In this document: piece by piece, positions 16,986-25,784 of the stretch
Layout of the letters: each line of letters begins with the position of its first letter
Position numbering within the stretch: the stretch's first letter is position 1
Assembly: GCA_965231165.1 (NCBI GenBank)
Contig: OZ246421.1
Coordinates: forward strand, 620,001 to 684,000
Length of the DNA stretch: 64,000 nt
Origin: Micavibrio_C sp965231165
GTDB lineage: Bacteria; Pseudomonadota; Alphaproteobacteria; Micavibrionales; Micavibrionaceae
Direction of reading: 5' to 3'
Position numbers and translations under genes: made by a program
Notes under the pieces: generated by a model
Database searches by the model: none
What the model was told of the DNA's origin: nothing
What the model saw: only the letters and a program-made list of their open reading frames with translations

Positions 16986-18215
16986 ATGGGCAGGTTTCAG
17001 AAAATCCATATAACGGTCTTTATCGTGACGCTGGCGCTGGTGCCGTTGCTGGCGATCGGTGTGCCGCGGTTTCTGGCCTTTCTGCCCGCGCTGGTGGGGG
17101 TTTTGGGATTTGCCAGCTATCGGCCTGTGTTCGGGGATGTGCCGCACTGGTCGAAGCCGGCCTTTGTCGTGCTGGGGCTGTGTGCGGCGCTGATGTTTTT
17201 GAGTGCGCTGTGGGCGATTGATCCGTCGCTGTCGCTGGAGCGGGCGCAGAAAACGTCCGTCCTGTTGCTGGCGGGGGCGTTTTTTATCAGCCTTGCCGGG
17301 ACGTTCAGGATTTGGACGCTGGAGCCTTATCTGCGTATTTTGCCGATGATTGTTTTCCTGACGGCGCTGGCGCTTTGCGTGGAGATCAGCCTTGATTATC
17401 CGCTGTACCGCCTGATACGGGGTTATGATTTCAGTCTTGATGTCAGTCTGGCAGTGTTTAACCGTGCGACGGTGACGGTGGCTTTGTTGCTTATTCCGTC
17501 GATTGCGATTTTACGGCAATATTACAGCGATCCGATGTGTCTGGTCGTGGTGGCGCTGACCATTATTCCGCTGCTGGCCATGACGGAAAGCCAGTCGGCG
17601 CAGATGGCGCTGCTGTTCGGTGTTATGGCGGTGTTTTTGTTCCCTTATAATTGGAAATGGTCGTGGGCCGGGTTGGGGCTGTGCATTTATGCGCTGATGC
17701 TGGCGCTACCGTTTATTGCGATCTGGGCGTTTGCGCATTTTGCGGCGGACATTGAGGCCGTTCCGTTCTTTGGTTCCGGTGGTGGCTATAGCGGAGCGCG
17801 GATGGAGATATGGGACTATGTGAGCCGCTATGCATTACAGAATCCGCTCTATGGTTTCGGGGTGGAGGCAACGAGGCAGGTTCAGCATTTTGGCTCAGGC
17901 GAGATTTATCAGCAGGGGCAGACGATTTTGCATCCGCATAATTTTGCGCTTCAGCTCTGGATGGAATTCGGGTTGGTCGGCGTGACGCTGGGGGCGGCCT
18001 TGATCGGTTATCTGTTGTTGCAGATGAAACATCTGTCGGTGGCGCAATCACGTGTTGCCCTGCCGACGCTGGTGGCGGTTTTGTCGGTGGCGTCTACGGG
18101 ATATGGCATGTGGCAGGGCTGGTGGCTGGGGCTGTTGTTTGTGGTGTTTGCCTATGTCCTGCTGGCGATCCGTTTGATGGAGTCGGAAGGTGTCGATGCT
18201 ATGTCAAATACCTGA
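16986..18215 (+). CDS. O-antigen ligase / polymerase family membrane protein
   Basis: The 409-residue protein is almost entirely hydrophobic, with about ten or more predicted membrane segments. It has one larger periplasmic loop near residues 250-320 containing GFGVEATR and HPHNFALQLWMEFGLVGV. That His-Asn-containing motif in the loop is typical of Wzy/WaaL-type proteins, which join or polymerise glycans at the periplasmic face of the inner membrane. Ligase and polymerase cannot be separated by sequence alone. The divergent glycosyltransferase next to it supports a surface-polysaccharide role. The start MGRFQKIHI leads directly into the first membrane segment. Confidence 0.75.
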   Translation: MGRFQKIHITVFIVTLALVPLLAIGVPRFLAFLPALVGVLGFASYRPVFGDVPHWSKPAFVVLGLCAALMFLSALWAIDPSLSLERAQKTSVLLLAGAFFISLAGTFRIWTLEPYLRILPMIVFLTALALCVEISLDYPLYRLIRGYDFSLDVSLAVFNRATVTVALLLIPSIAILRQYYSDPMCLVVVALTIIPLLAMTESQSAQMALLFGVMAVFLFPYNWKWSWAGLGLCIYALMLALPFIAIWAFAHFAADIEAVPFFGSGGGYSGARMEIWDYVSRYALQNPLYGFGVEATRQVQHFGSGEIYQQGQTILHPHNFALQLWMEFGLVGVTLGAALIGYLLLQMKHLSVAQSRVALPTLVAVLSVASTGYGMWQGWWLGLLFVVFAYVLLAIRLMESEGVDAMSNT

Positions 18216-18304
18216 GGTATGTTGCATCGCGTATAGAAAGTTCCCCGGCGGCGGCGTATATAATGACCCCGTAATTCGACACCTTAACAGGGAGATTTAA
18301 GGAC

Positions 18305-19426
18305 ATGCTTATCGGTTGCCCCAAGGAAATTAAAGCGCAGGAACATCGTGTGGGTCTGGTGCCTGCATCGGTCAAGGAACTGGTCACGCACGGCCATAAA
18401 GTCATCATCGAAACCAATGCGGGTGCCGGGATCAATTTCTCGGATGATGAGTATAAAAAAGCCGGTGCCGAGATCGTCAAGACAGCGAAGGAAATTTTCG
18501 ACCGCGCTGATATGGTCATCAAGGTCAAGGAACCGCAGCCTGTCGAATGCAAGATGTTGCGCGAAGGGCAAATTCTGTTCACTTATCTGCATCTGGCGGC
18601 GGACGCCGAGCAGACTCAAGCGCTGATCGATTCCAAATGCATCGCGATTGCCTATGAAACGGTGACGGGCCACGATGGCCGCGGGTTGCCGTTGCTGGCG
18701 CCGATGTCGGAAGTGGCGGGGCGGTTGTCGGTGATCGTGGGCTCGCATTACCTGCAAAAACATATGGGCGGCCTTGGTCGTTTGATGTGCGGCGTACCGG
18801 GCGTTCCTCCGGCCAAGGTCCTGGTGCTGGGCGGCGGCGTGGCAGGCTTTAATGCCGCCAAGGTTGCCGTGGGCATGGGCGCGGACGTGACGATCCTTGA
18901 GAAGGGCCACGACCGCATGCGTCAGCTTGACGATTATTTCCACGGCACGGCCAAGGTGGTTTATTCCAGCGCTGATTATATCGAGAAGGCCGTTACCTAC
19001 AGCGACCTGATTATCGGCGCGGTGCTGGTGCCGGGTGCGTCAGCCCCGATGCTTGTAACCAAACCGATGCTCTCGACGATGAAACCGGGCACGGTGATGG
19101 TCGATATCGCGATTGATCAGGGCGGTTGCTTTGAAACCAGCCGTGCGACCACGCACAATGATCCGGTTTATACGGTCGATGGCGTGATCCATTACTGCGT
19201 GGCGAACATGCCGGGCGCGGTGCCGCTGACATCGGCGCTGGCGCTGAACAATGCGGTCCTGCCCTATACGCTGGAACTGGCCAATCGCGGTTGGCAGGAA
19301 GCGCTGCTGAAAAACCCGAACCTGCGCAACGGACTGAACGTCTGCCGTGGGGAAATTACCCATGCGGGCGTGGCGGAATCCCTGAAACTGCCGTTTACAC
19401 CGCAGCCGAAGGCACTGGCGGCCTGA
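18305..19426 (+). CDS. ald: Alanine dehydrogenase
   Basis: Ald interconverts L-alanine with pyruvate and ammonia using NAD+. The 373-residue protein is of typical length. Conserved residues are in place: Arg15 (KAQEHRVGL), Lys75 (IKVKEPQ) and His96 (YLHLAAD). The Rossmann nucleotide site VLVLGGGVAGFNAAKVA lies near residues 175-190, and the active-site segment DIAIDQGGCFETSR near 265. A GGGAG ribosome site precedes the ATG. The gene appears monocistronic, followed by tRNA-Asp. It could supply carbon or recycle alanine and wall-derived amino acids. Confidence 0.95.
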   Translation: MLIGCPKEIKAQEHRVGLVPASVKELVTHGHKVIIETNAGAGINFSDDEYKKAGAEIVKTAKEIFDRADMVIKVKEPQPVECKMLREGQILFTYLHLAADAEQTQALIDSKCIAIAYETVTGHDGRGLPLLAPMSEVAGRLSVIVGSHYLQKHMGGLGRLMCGVPGVPPAKVLVLGGGVAGFNAAKVAVGMGADVTILEKGHDRMRQLDDYFHGTAKVVYSSADYIEKAVTYSDLIIGAVLVPGASAPMLVTKPMLSTMKPGTVMVDIAIDQGGCFETSRATTHNDPVYTVDGVIHYCVANMPGAVPLTSALALNNAVLPYTLELANRGWQEALLKNPNLRNGLNVCRGEITHAGVAESLKLPFTPQPKALAA

Positions 19427-19499
19427 AAACAGGAAATTGCCGGAAAAAAGGCTTGAAAAGGCTTCCGGAGTTCTGTACTGATACCGGGCTGTTTAGATT

Positions 19500-19576
19500 G
19501 CGGGCGTAGCTCAGCTGGTTAGAGCGCCTGCCTGTCACGCAGGAGGTCGCGGGTTCAAGTCCCGTCGCTCGCGCCA
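19500..19576 (+). tRNA. tRNA-Asp (GTC)
   Basis: The cloverleaf is complete with acceptor stem GCGGGCG/CGCTCGC. The anticodon stem CCTGC/GCAGG encloses CTGTCAC (anticodon GTC). The discriminator is G73 and CCA is encoded. Confidence 0.96.
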
Positions 19577-19590
19577 TTTAAACGCAAATT

Positions 19591-19634
19591 AAAGAAGGGG
19601 TTAGCGGTTCTGCTGCTAACCCCCTTTATTTTTT
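19591..19634 (+). terminator. Terminator after tRNA-Asp
   Basis: The stem GGGGTTAGC/GCTAACCCC with a 9-base loop is followed by TTTATTTTTT. Confidence 0.85.
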
Positions 19635-19769
19635 GGCCTTCTGCCGATCTGCAAATCATTTTGCGAAAATAAAATCTTCGGGACAGCTATACTTTACGGT
19701 ACGGGGAAAGATACCAGATGGTTACAAAGCACCTCATTTTTTGAGCGTTTCGGCAGGAAGGGTTTTTCG

Positions 19770-21227
19770 ATGCTGAAAGATAGTCTCGTGGCCTCCAATC
19801 CTTTTTTCAGATTTTTGTTCGGCTACAAACAGTCCCGGCCACGGTTCGTGAGGGCGGGGCGTTCCCAAAATTTAAATGAATTATCGGCTGCCAAGCAGGC
19901 GGCGATTGAATCGCTTTGCCACAAGCTGCTTCAGAAGCAGGAATTGGTGACGTCCGGCAAGCTGCAATTGCTGGGACTGGCGAAGATCAAGAAACGCATG
20001 GGCCGCAAATGGAAGGGCATGCAGAAAATCGTTTATGAAACCTGCGATTCCGTTATGAGCAAGCATATGAGTCCGAGTGATATATTTATCCGTTATAAAG
20101 ACGATAGTTATTTGCTGCTGTTTACGTCTTCCTCGCCTGAGGAGATTGAGTTGCGGACAAAGCTGATCGCCGAGGAGATAAAGCGCGCGCTTTTCGAAAG
20201 TGCGGGGCTGGAGGATATTGAAGTGCTTCAGCAAGTTTCCCGCATTAAGACGGCGAATATCACGGACAGCGGGCTGCCGTTTCCCGAGAGTATTAATGCG
20301 GCATTTGAACGCGCTCTTGGTGAGAAACCGCAAGAGCTGATGTTTGTGGAGAGAAACTCCGCGAACCCCGTAAGCCGCATAGAGGTTGATGCTTTTGCCG
20401 ATAGTCAGCCCCGGATCGGTGATCTAGATCTGGGTGTTAATGACAGGGCCCTTTCCGGCGTTCCGGTGCAATTTATGCCGGTGTGGGATGAGTACAAGAA
20501 AAGGCTGATTTCCTATCTGTGCCTTCCCGTGAATGTGGAGATGCTCGCGCAGGACCCTATGCGGGGCTATGCCGGTATTTATGAAGGATTATCGGCAGCG
20601 GAAAAAGCCGATATGGATATCGCCGTATTGTCACAGGTGGTGGGATGGCTGGAAGATCATCTGCAGGATATTGGGTTGTTCGGGATTTTGTGCCCGGTCC
20701 ATTATGAAACGCTTGCGGCCATGGGAACGCATGAACGCTATAAGAAAATCTGCCAGCAGATTGATGGGGACATGAAGCAGTATATCCTGTTTATGGTGAT
20801 GGATGTGCCGCAGGCGCCGTGGATCAGCCTGAGTCAGGCGGTGTCACCGCTGAAAACTTACGGGCGTATTTTGTGTGCGGAGGTTCCCTTGGGAGGCCAG
20901 ACTGATTTCGAGGCGCTCAGGATGGCGGGCTTTGACCATGTGGGGGTCGTTCTGGGCGGGCAGAAACATGATGAGGGCATAAAGAAATCACTGATGGATG
21001 TGCGTACATTTGTGGTGCGGGCGCGCAAACACCTGATGCACAAGACGTTTGTTCTGGGGGTCAATGAGCCCGGTGCGGCTGTCATTCTGGCCCAAATGGG
21101 GGTTCGTTTTATGGCGGGCAGTGCCGTTTATGAATGCCTGCGTGAGCCGCGCGGCCATCTTAATTTTTATGAAAATTTTTATTTCAGGGGGTGGCAGAAG
21201 AAGGCGGACCAACAGAAGCGCAAGTAG
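19770..21227 (+). CDS. Degenerate GGDEF/EAL-like protein
   Basis: I cannot assign a tested function to this 485-residue protein. The middle region, with SDIFIRYKDDSYLLLF followed by EELRTKL-like helices near residues 105-140, resembles a GGDEF-type cyclase fold without the GGDEF signature. The last 200 residues follow the order of an EAL phosphodiesterase domain: DMDIAVLSQVVGWLEDHL, a MAGFDHVGVVLG strand, and KTFVLGVNEPGAAVILAQMGVRFMAGSAVYE-like ending. The EAL and DDFG metal motifs are missing. It would therefore be an inactive receptor or scaffold rather than an enzyme (inference). The ribosome site is AGGAAGGG. It ends about 125 bases before nuoA. Confidence 0.55.
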   Translation: MLKDSLVASNPFFRFLFGYKQSRPRFVRAGRSQNLNELSAAKQAAIESLCHKLLQKQELVTSGKLQLLGLAKIKKRMGRKWKGMQKIVYETCDSVMSKHMSPSDIFIRYKDDSYLLLFTSSSPEEIELRTKLIAEEIKRALFESAGLEDIEVLQQVSRIKTANITDSGLPFPESINAAFERALGEKPQELMFVERNSANPVSRIEVDAFADSQPRIGDLDLGVNDRALSGVPVQFMPVWDEYKKRLISYLCLPVNVEMLAQDPMRGYAGIYEGLSAAEKADMDIAVLSQVVGWLEDHLQDIGLFGILCPVHYETLAAMGTHERYKKICQQIDGDMKQYILFMVMDVPQAPWISLSQAVSPLKTYGRILCAEVPLGGQTDFEALRMAGFDHVGVVLGGQKHDEGIKKSLMDVRTFVVRARKHLMHKTFVLGVNEPGAAVILAQMGVRFMAGSAVYECLREPRGHLNFYENFYFRGWQKKADQQKRK

Positions 21228-21353
21228 TGGCTGTCAGTATTTTATTGTTATGGTAATTATCCTGATGGCCGTAGCCAAAGCTCTTTAAAAAGCGGAATAT
21301 ATGTTGTATTCCTGTGGCGTTATAACGCGTTACCTGCTGGGAAGGCTTCCTTG

Positions 21354-21725
21354 ATGGCCCCGACCGAATTTCTGACCAATTATTTTCCGATATTGCTGTT
21401 TGTGGGCATTGCCGTGGGCTTTGGCCTACTGCTGGTCGTGACATCGCTGCTGATTAGCTGGCGCAGGCCGGATGCCAACAAGCTGGCGGCCTATGAATGC
21501 GGTTTTGACGCTTTCGATGATGCGCGCAGCAAGTTCGACGTGCGGTTTTATCTGGTTGCCATTCTCTTTATTATTTTCGATCTGGAGATTGCGTTCCTGT
21601 TCCCGTGGGCGGTGTCGCTCGGGGATATCGGGCTGTTTGGTTTTTGGTCGATGATGTCGTTTCTCGGCATACTGACTATCGGTTTTATCTACGAATGGAA
21701 GAAGGGCGCTCTCGACTGGGAGTAG
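21354..21725 (+). CDS. nuoA: NADH-quinone oxidoreductase subunit A
   Basis: NuoA is a small membrane subunit near the quinone site of complex I. The 123-residue protein has three membrane helices. The conserved loop between the first two contains KLAAYECGFDAFDDARSKFDVRFYLVAILFI, shown here by its key parts YECGF and RFYLVA. The real start is the ATG at 21354; a TTG three bases upstream would add only one residue. It opens the first nuo block (A-B-C-D-x-E). I saw no convincing promoter in the 125-base gap before it. Confidence 0.95.
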   Translation: MAPTEFLTNYFPILLFVGIAVGFGLLLVVTSLLISWRRPDANKLAAYECGFDAFDDARSKFDVRFYLVAILFIIFDLEIAFLFPWAVSLGDIGLFGFWSMMSFLGILTIGFIYEWKKGALDWE

Positions 21726-21734
21726 CATTAATTC

Positions 21735-22307
21735 ATGTCACATGAGCGTAATGTCTTTGAGGCGCCCGCTACGGGTCTGACCGATTTGCCGATGCCTCCG
21801 GCGGCGTCGCAGGATGTCGTTCCGGCGGCTATTTCAAAGCACCTGAACGAGAAGGGCTATTTGCTCACCGGTGCCGATGCGCTGTTCGACTGGGCGCGGA
21901 CGGGTTCGATCTGGCCGATGACGTTCGGTCTGGCGTGCTGCGCGGTGGAGATGATCCATGCGTATATGAGCCGCTATGACCTTGACCGTTTTGGCATTAT
22001 TCCACGCCCGAGTCCGCGTCAATCCGATGTGATGATTGTGGCGGGGACGCTGACCAACAAAATGGCTCCGGCGCTGCGCCGCGTCTATGACCAGATGCCG
22101 GAACCGCGTTGGGTGATTTCGATGGGTTCGTGCGCCAATGGCGGCGGTTATTACCATTATTCCTATTCGGTGGTGCGCGGTTGCGACCGGATCGTGCCGG
22201 TCGATATTTATGTGCCGGGTTGCCCGCCGACCGCGGAAGCGCTGGTCTATGGGCTGCTGCAATTGCAGAAAAAAATCCAGCGGGAAGATACAAGGATTGC
22301 GCGTTAA
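21735..22307 (+). CDS. nuoB: NADH-quinone oxidoreductase subunit B
   Basis: NuoB holds cluster N2, the last iron-sulfur centre before quinone. In this 190-residue protein the ligands are the tandem Cys68-Cys69 in GLACCAVEM, Cys133 in GSCANGGG and Cys163 in PGCPPTAEAL. The length is normal, with an N-terminal extension of about 30 residues rich in Pro and Ala. The start lies 9 bases after nuoA, with only a weak ribosome site. The gene is 2 bases from nuoC, which suggests translational coupling through the block. Confidence 0.96.
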   Translation: MSHERNVFEAPATGLTDLPMPPAASQDVVPAAISKHLNEKGYLLTGADALFDWARTGSIWPMTFGLACCAVEMIHAYMSRYDLDRFGIIPRPSPRQSDVMIVAGTLTNKMAPALRRVYDQMPEPRWVISMGSCANGGGYYHYSYSVVRGCDRIVPVDIYVPGCPPTAEALVYGLLQLQKKIQREDTRIAR

Positions 22308-22309
22308 TC

Positions 22310-22972
22310 ATGTCCGATGAAGCACTGAAAGATCTGGCTGAGCATATCGAGGAGAATCTCGAAGATTCAGTTGTCCGTTACGAATTGCAGAAGGGTGAAC
22401 TGATCCTTCATGTGAAGCGCGACACTATTGTCGATGCGCTGCAGTTTTTGCGCGATGATCGTGAATGCGATTTCAAGGTGCTGATCGATGTTTGCGGTGT
22501 TGATTATCCGGAGCGCGCCGAGCGTTTCGATGTCGTTTATCAGTTGCTGTCCCTGACGCAGAATAACCGTGTGCGTGTGAAGGTGATGACGGATGAAAAT
22601 AATCCGGTGCCGTCCGTGGTGTCGGTTTATTCCGCCGCTAACTGGTTCGAGCGCGAAGCGTGGGACATGTACGGCATCTATTTCAGCGGCCACCCGGACC
22701 TGCGCCGTATTCTGACGGATTACGGTTTTGAAGGTTATCCGCTGCGCAAGGACTTCCCGCTGACGGGTTATGTCGAGGTGCGTTGGGATGACGAGCTGAA
22801 GCGCGTGGTTTACGAACCGGTCAAGCTGGCGCAGGATTTCCGCACATTTGATTTTATGTCGCCGTGGGAAGGCATGACCGATGTCCAGTTGCCCGGCGAT
22901 GAGAAGGCCACCAAGCCTGTCAGAGGCTGGGTCGATACGCGTACGGCGGCCACGGAGAAGAAAGCATCATGA
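22310..22972 (+). CDS. nuoC: NADH-quinone oxidoreductase subunit C
   Basis: NuoC is a peripheral-arm subunit that packs against NuoD. The 220-residue protein shows the family signature YPLRKDFPLTGYVEVRWDDELK-type segment around residues 140-165, plus DVCGVDYPER and NWFEREAWDMYGIYFSGHPDLRRILTDYGF-type region (ERE-WDM-GI key residues). The frame stays open far upstream into nuoB, but the family start MSDEAL with the ATG at 22310 is clearly the correct one. It overlaps nuoD by 4 bases (ATGA). NuoC and NuoD are separate proteins here, as usual in alphaproteobacteria, not fused as in E. coli. Confidence 0.95.
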   Translation: MSDEALKDLAEHIEENLEDSVVRYELQKGELILHVKRDTIVDALQFLRDDRECDFKVLIDVCGVDYPERAERFDVVYQLLSLTQNNRVRVKVMTDENNPVPSVVSVYSAANWFEREAWDMYGIYFSGHPDLRRILTDYGFEGYPLRKDFPLTGYVEVRWDDELKRVVYEPVKLAQDFRTFDFMSPWEGMTDVQLPGDEKATKPVRGWVDTRTAATEKKAS

Positions 22973-24192
22973 GTAACAATCTGGCTGACGAACTGAATAC
23001 ACTCGATATTGGCAACGAAACGCATATCAAGCCGTACACGATGAATTTCGGCCCGCAACATCCGGCGGCGCACGGTGTGCTGCGTCTGGTGCTGGAGCTG
23101 GACGGTGAAGTGGTTGACCGCGCCGATCCGCATATTGGCCTATTGCACCGTGGTACGGAAAAACTGATCGAATACAAAACATATATGCAGGCGACGCCGT
23201 ATTTCGACCGCCTTGATTACGTGGCGCCGATGAATCAGGAGCATGCGTTTGCGATAGCGGTTGAAAATCTTCTGGGGATCAAGGCGCCGTTACGTGCGCA
23301 ATATATCCGCGTGTTGTTTTCTGAGCTGACGCGGGTGCTGAACCACCTGCTGAATATTACGACGTTCGCGCTGGATGTGGGCGCGATTACGCCTGCGCTG
23401 TGGGGTTTTGAAGAGCGCGAGAAGGGCATGGAGTTTTACGACCGTGTTTGCGGTGCGCGGCTGCATGCGAATTATTTCCGTCCGGGCGGTGTGCGTTACG
23501 ACCTGCCTGCCGGATTGCTCGAAGATATGTATGAATGGACGCTGAAATCGGTGCCGCCGGTTATCAGCGACCTTGAAGAATTGCTGACGGAAAACCGGAT
23601 TTTTAAACAGCGTACGGTTGATATCGGTATTGTGACGGCTGCCGAGGCGCAGGACTGGGGCTTTAGCGGCCCGATGATCCGTGCGTCGGGTCTGGCGTGG
23701 GATTTGCGCAAGTCGCAGCCCTATGAAGTTTACGACCAGATGGATTTTGATATTCCTGTCGGCAAGACGGGTGATTGCTATGCGCGCTACCTTGTGCGCA
23801 TGGAAGAAATGCGCCAGTCGCTGAAAATTATGAAGCAGGCGATTGAGAAAATGCCGTCTGGTCCGGTGATGGTCGATGACTATAAAGTGGCACCGCCGCC
23901 ACGCGCCGAGATGAAACATTCGATGGAAGCGCTGATCCACCATTTCAAACTTTATACCGAGGGCTATCACGTGCCGGCGGGTGAGACTTACGCTGCCGTG
24001 GAAGCGCCGAAGGGCGAGTTTGGCGTGTATCTGGTGGCCGATGGCACGAACAAGCCGCATCGCTGCCGCATTCGTGCACCGGGTTTTGCGCATTTGCAGA
24101 CGCTGGATTTCCAGTCGCGTGGCCACTTGCTGGCGGACACGGTTTCGATCATCGGTTCGATGGATATTGTGTTCGGGGAGATTGACCGATGA
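22969..24192 (+). CDS. nuoD: NADH-quinone oxidoreductase subunit D
   Basis: NuoD (49-kDa subunit) forms the quinone pocket with NuoB. The 407-residue protein carries the characteristic MNFGPQHPAAHGVLRLVLELDGE near residue 25, GLLHRGTEKLIE, YFDRLDYVAPM, and the C-terminal ending SIIGSMDIVFGEIDR that is shared by the whole family. The length is typical. It is coupled to nuoC by a 4-base overlap and, unusually, overlaps a non-nuo ORF by 4 bases at its 3' end where nuoE would normally follow. Confidence 0.97.
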   Translation: MSNNLADELNTLDIGNETHIKPYTMNFGPQHPAAHGVLRLVLELDGEVVDRADPHIGLLHRGTEKLIEYKTYMQATPYFDRLDYVAPMNQEHAFAIAVENLLGIKAPLRAQYIRVLFSELTRVLNHLLNITTFALDVGAITPALWGFEEREKGMEFYDRVCGARLHANYFRPGGVRYDLPAGLLEDMYEWTLKSVPPVISDLEELLTENRIFKQRTVDIGIVTAAEAQDWGFSGPMIRASGLAWDLRKSQPYEVYDQMDFDIPVGKTGDCYARYLVRMEEMRQSLKIMKQAIEKMPSGPVMVDDYKVAPPPRAEMKHSMEALIHHFKLYTEGYHVPAGETYAAVEAPKGEFGVYLVADGTNKPHRCRIRAPGFAHLQTLDFQSRGHLLADTVSIIGSMDIVFGEIDR

Positions 24193-24620
24193 ATATGAAT
24201 CGTCATTGCGAGCCAAAGGTGAAGCAATCCAGAGATTTTTCCCGCAGAGGGATTTCTGGATTGCTTTGTCGTTCATGCCTCCTCGCAATGACGATCATGG
24301 TGGTTATTGCACCAGCGCGGGCGGCAGACCTGACAGGTATTGTGTGCGAACAGGCTGAGGCTGTTGTTGTGCGCTTTGGCAGTGATCGCGCTGAAAAGCA
24401 GCGTGGACAGCAGGATTTTCGTATTGAACTGAATAAGTTATATGCCAAAGACGAAAATGGACAGGAGCATGATTTTCCGCTGGTCCAGGAAAAATCTTTT
24501 CGCTATACCGCCGGAAACAGAACGATTATTTTCAACCCCGATTATACGGCTGCCGACGTAGCGTATGTGACTTTGACGGATGTGCAAATGTCGCGCTGGC
24601 GTTGCAAGAAACAGAAGTAA
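24189..24620 (+). CDS. Hypothetical secreted protein between nuoD and nuoE
   Basis: I do not recognise this 143-residue protein. It starts in a 4-base overlap with nuoD (ATGA); ATG 24195 is an alternative. Its first 35 residues are translated from a palindromic repeat (24201-24293), giving the run RHCEPKVKQSRDF and the hydrophobic GLLCRSCLLAMTIMVV. This works as the core of a signal peptide that probably ends at APARA before AD. The rest is a beta-rich soluble domain with two cysteines (near 53 and 138), DFRIELNKLYAKD in the middle and a basic end. The mature part could be an old periplasmic protein whose leader was remodelled by repeat insertion (inference). Confidence 0.6.
   Translation: MNMNRHCEPKVKQSRDFSRRGISGLLCRSCLLAMTIMVVIAPARAADLTGIVCEQAEAVVVRFGSDRAEKQRGQQDFRIELNKLYAKDENGQEHDFPLVQEKSFRYTAGNRTIIFNPDYTAADVAYVTLTDVQMSRWRCKKQK
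24201..24293. repeat. Palindromic alphaproteobacterial-type repeat inside a gene
   Basis: The 93-base element has perfect 12-base ends, CGTCATTGCGAG and CTCGCAATGACG. Nested inverted segments GCAATCCAGA and TCTGGATTGC lie around a central ATTTTTCCCGCAGAGGGAT. This is the widespread intergenic REP/MITE-like family of alphaproteobacteria. Here it is in frame within the preceding ORF. Confidence 0.88.
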
Positions 24621-24630
24621 CGGAATTACT

Positions 24631-25284
<654 letters not shown>

Positions 25285-25294
25285 GTTAAAGAAC

Positions 25295-25321
25295 AAAAAA
25301 CCCGCTGCGAAGCGGGTTTTT
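25295..25321 (+). terminator. Terminator after nuoE
   Basis: The stem AAAACCCGCT/AGCGGGTTTT with loop GCGA is flanked by A- and T-runs. It ends the nuoABCDxE transcript and also serves the converging minus-strand gene. Confidence 0.9.
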
Positions 25322-25328
25322 AAATGGC

Positions 25329-25679
25329 TTAAGGGGAAGGTGCTTCCGGTTTTTCTTCCTCTGGCTTTGGTTCTTCAGCTTTTTGCGCTTTTGGCTTTAG
25401 CCCCTGACCTGTGAAGGCGCCCATGAGCGCGACAATGAATATGCCTGTCAAAGCGAGTCCTTGCGCATGATCGAAGGCTGCGCGCATGGCCTTTTCGCCG
25501 CTGACTTCTTTTAGCGGCTTATCATTGACGACTGTTTCGAGGACAACGCTGGTAGCGGCACCTGTGATGGCACCTGCGAGCGCAAATCCGGTGACGCATT
25601 TTCCCATCAGTTCCCAAAAATTGTCGTTATCGGCCTTTTTCTTTGGCATTGCTGCTGGTTCTTCTTGTGATGTTTGCAT
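25329..25679 (-). CDS. Hypothetical two-helix membrane protein
   Basis: I do not recognise this 116-residue protein. It has two predicted membrane helices, GFALAGAITGAATSVVLETVV near residues 30-50 and a second around ALTGIFIVALMGAFTGQGL near 75-95. A cytoplasmic Pro/Glu/Lys-rich tail (EEPKPEEEKPEAP) follows. A good AGGAAAG ribosome site precedes the ATG. It is the first of five genes in the gap between nuoE and nuoF. There is no evidence of a role in complex I. Confidence 0.65.
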   Translation of the reverse strand: MQTSQEEPAAMPKKKADNDNFWELMGKCVTGFALAGAITGAATSVVLETVVNDKPLKEVSGEKAMRAAFDHAQGLALTGIFIVALMGAFTGQGLKPKAQKAEEPKPEEEKPEAPSP

Positions 25680-25738
25680 TATTCTTTCCTGCGTTTAAGT
25701 CCGGATGTTTGCGTACTTATGTATAGGATGTCAATTAT

Positions 25739-25767
25739 AAAAAGCCCCGCGTACGGCGGGGCTTTTT
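25739..25767 (-). terminator. Terminator of the sodium:solute symporter gene
   Basis: The stem GCCCCGC/GCGGGGC is flanked by AAAAA and TTTTT runs, 18 bases beyond the stop of the minus-strand symporter. The A-run on the plus strand gives the needed T-run on the transcript. Confidence 0.88.
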
Positions 25768-25784
25768 GTTTGAAATAATGAAGT

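Noticed and set aside
22109..22309. Upstream extension of nuoC into nuoB
   Set aside because: The frame is open by chance; the family N-terminus and the 2-base junction with nuoB point to the ATG at 22310.
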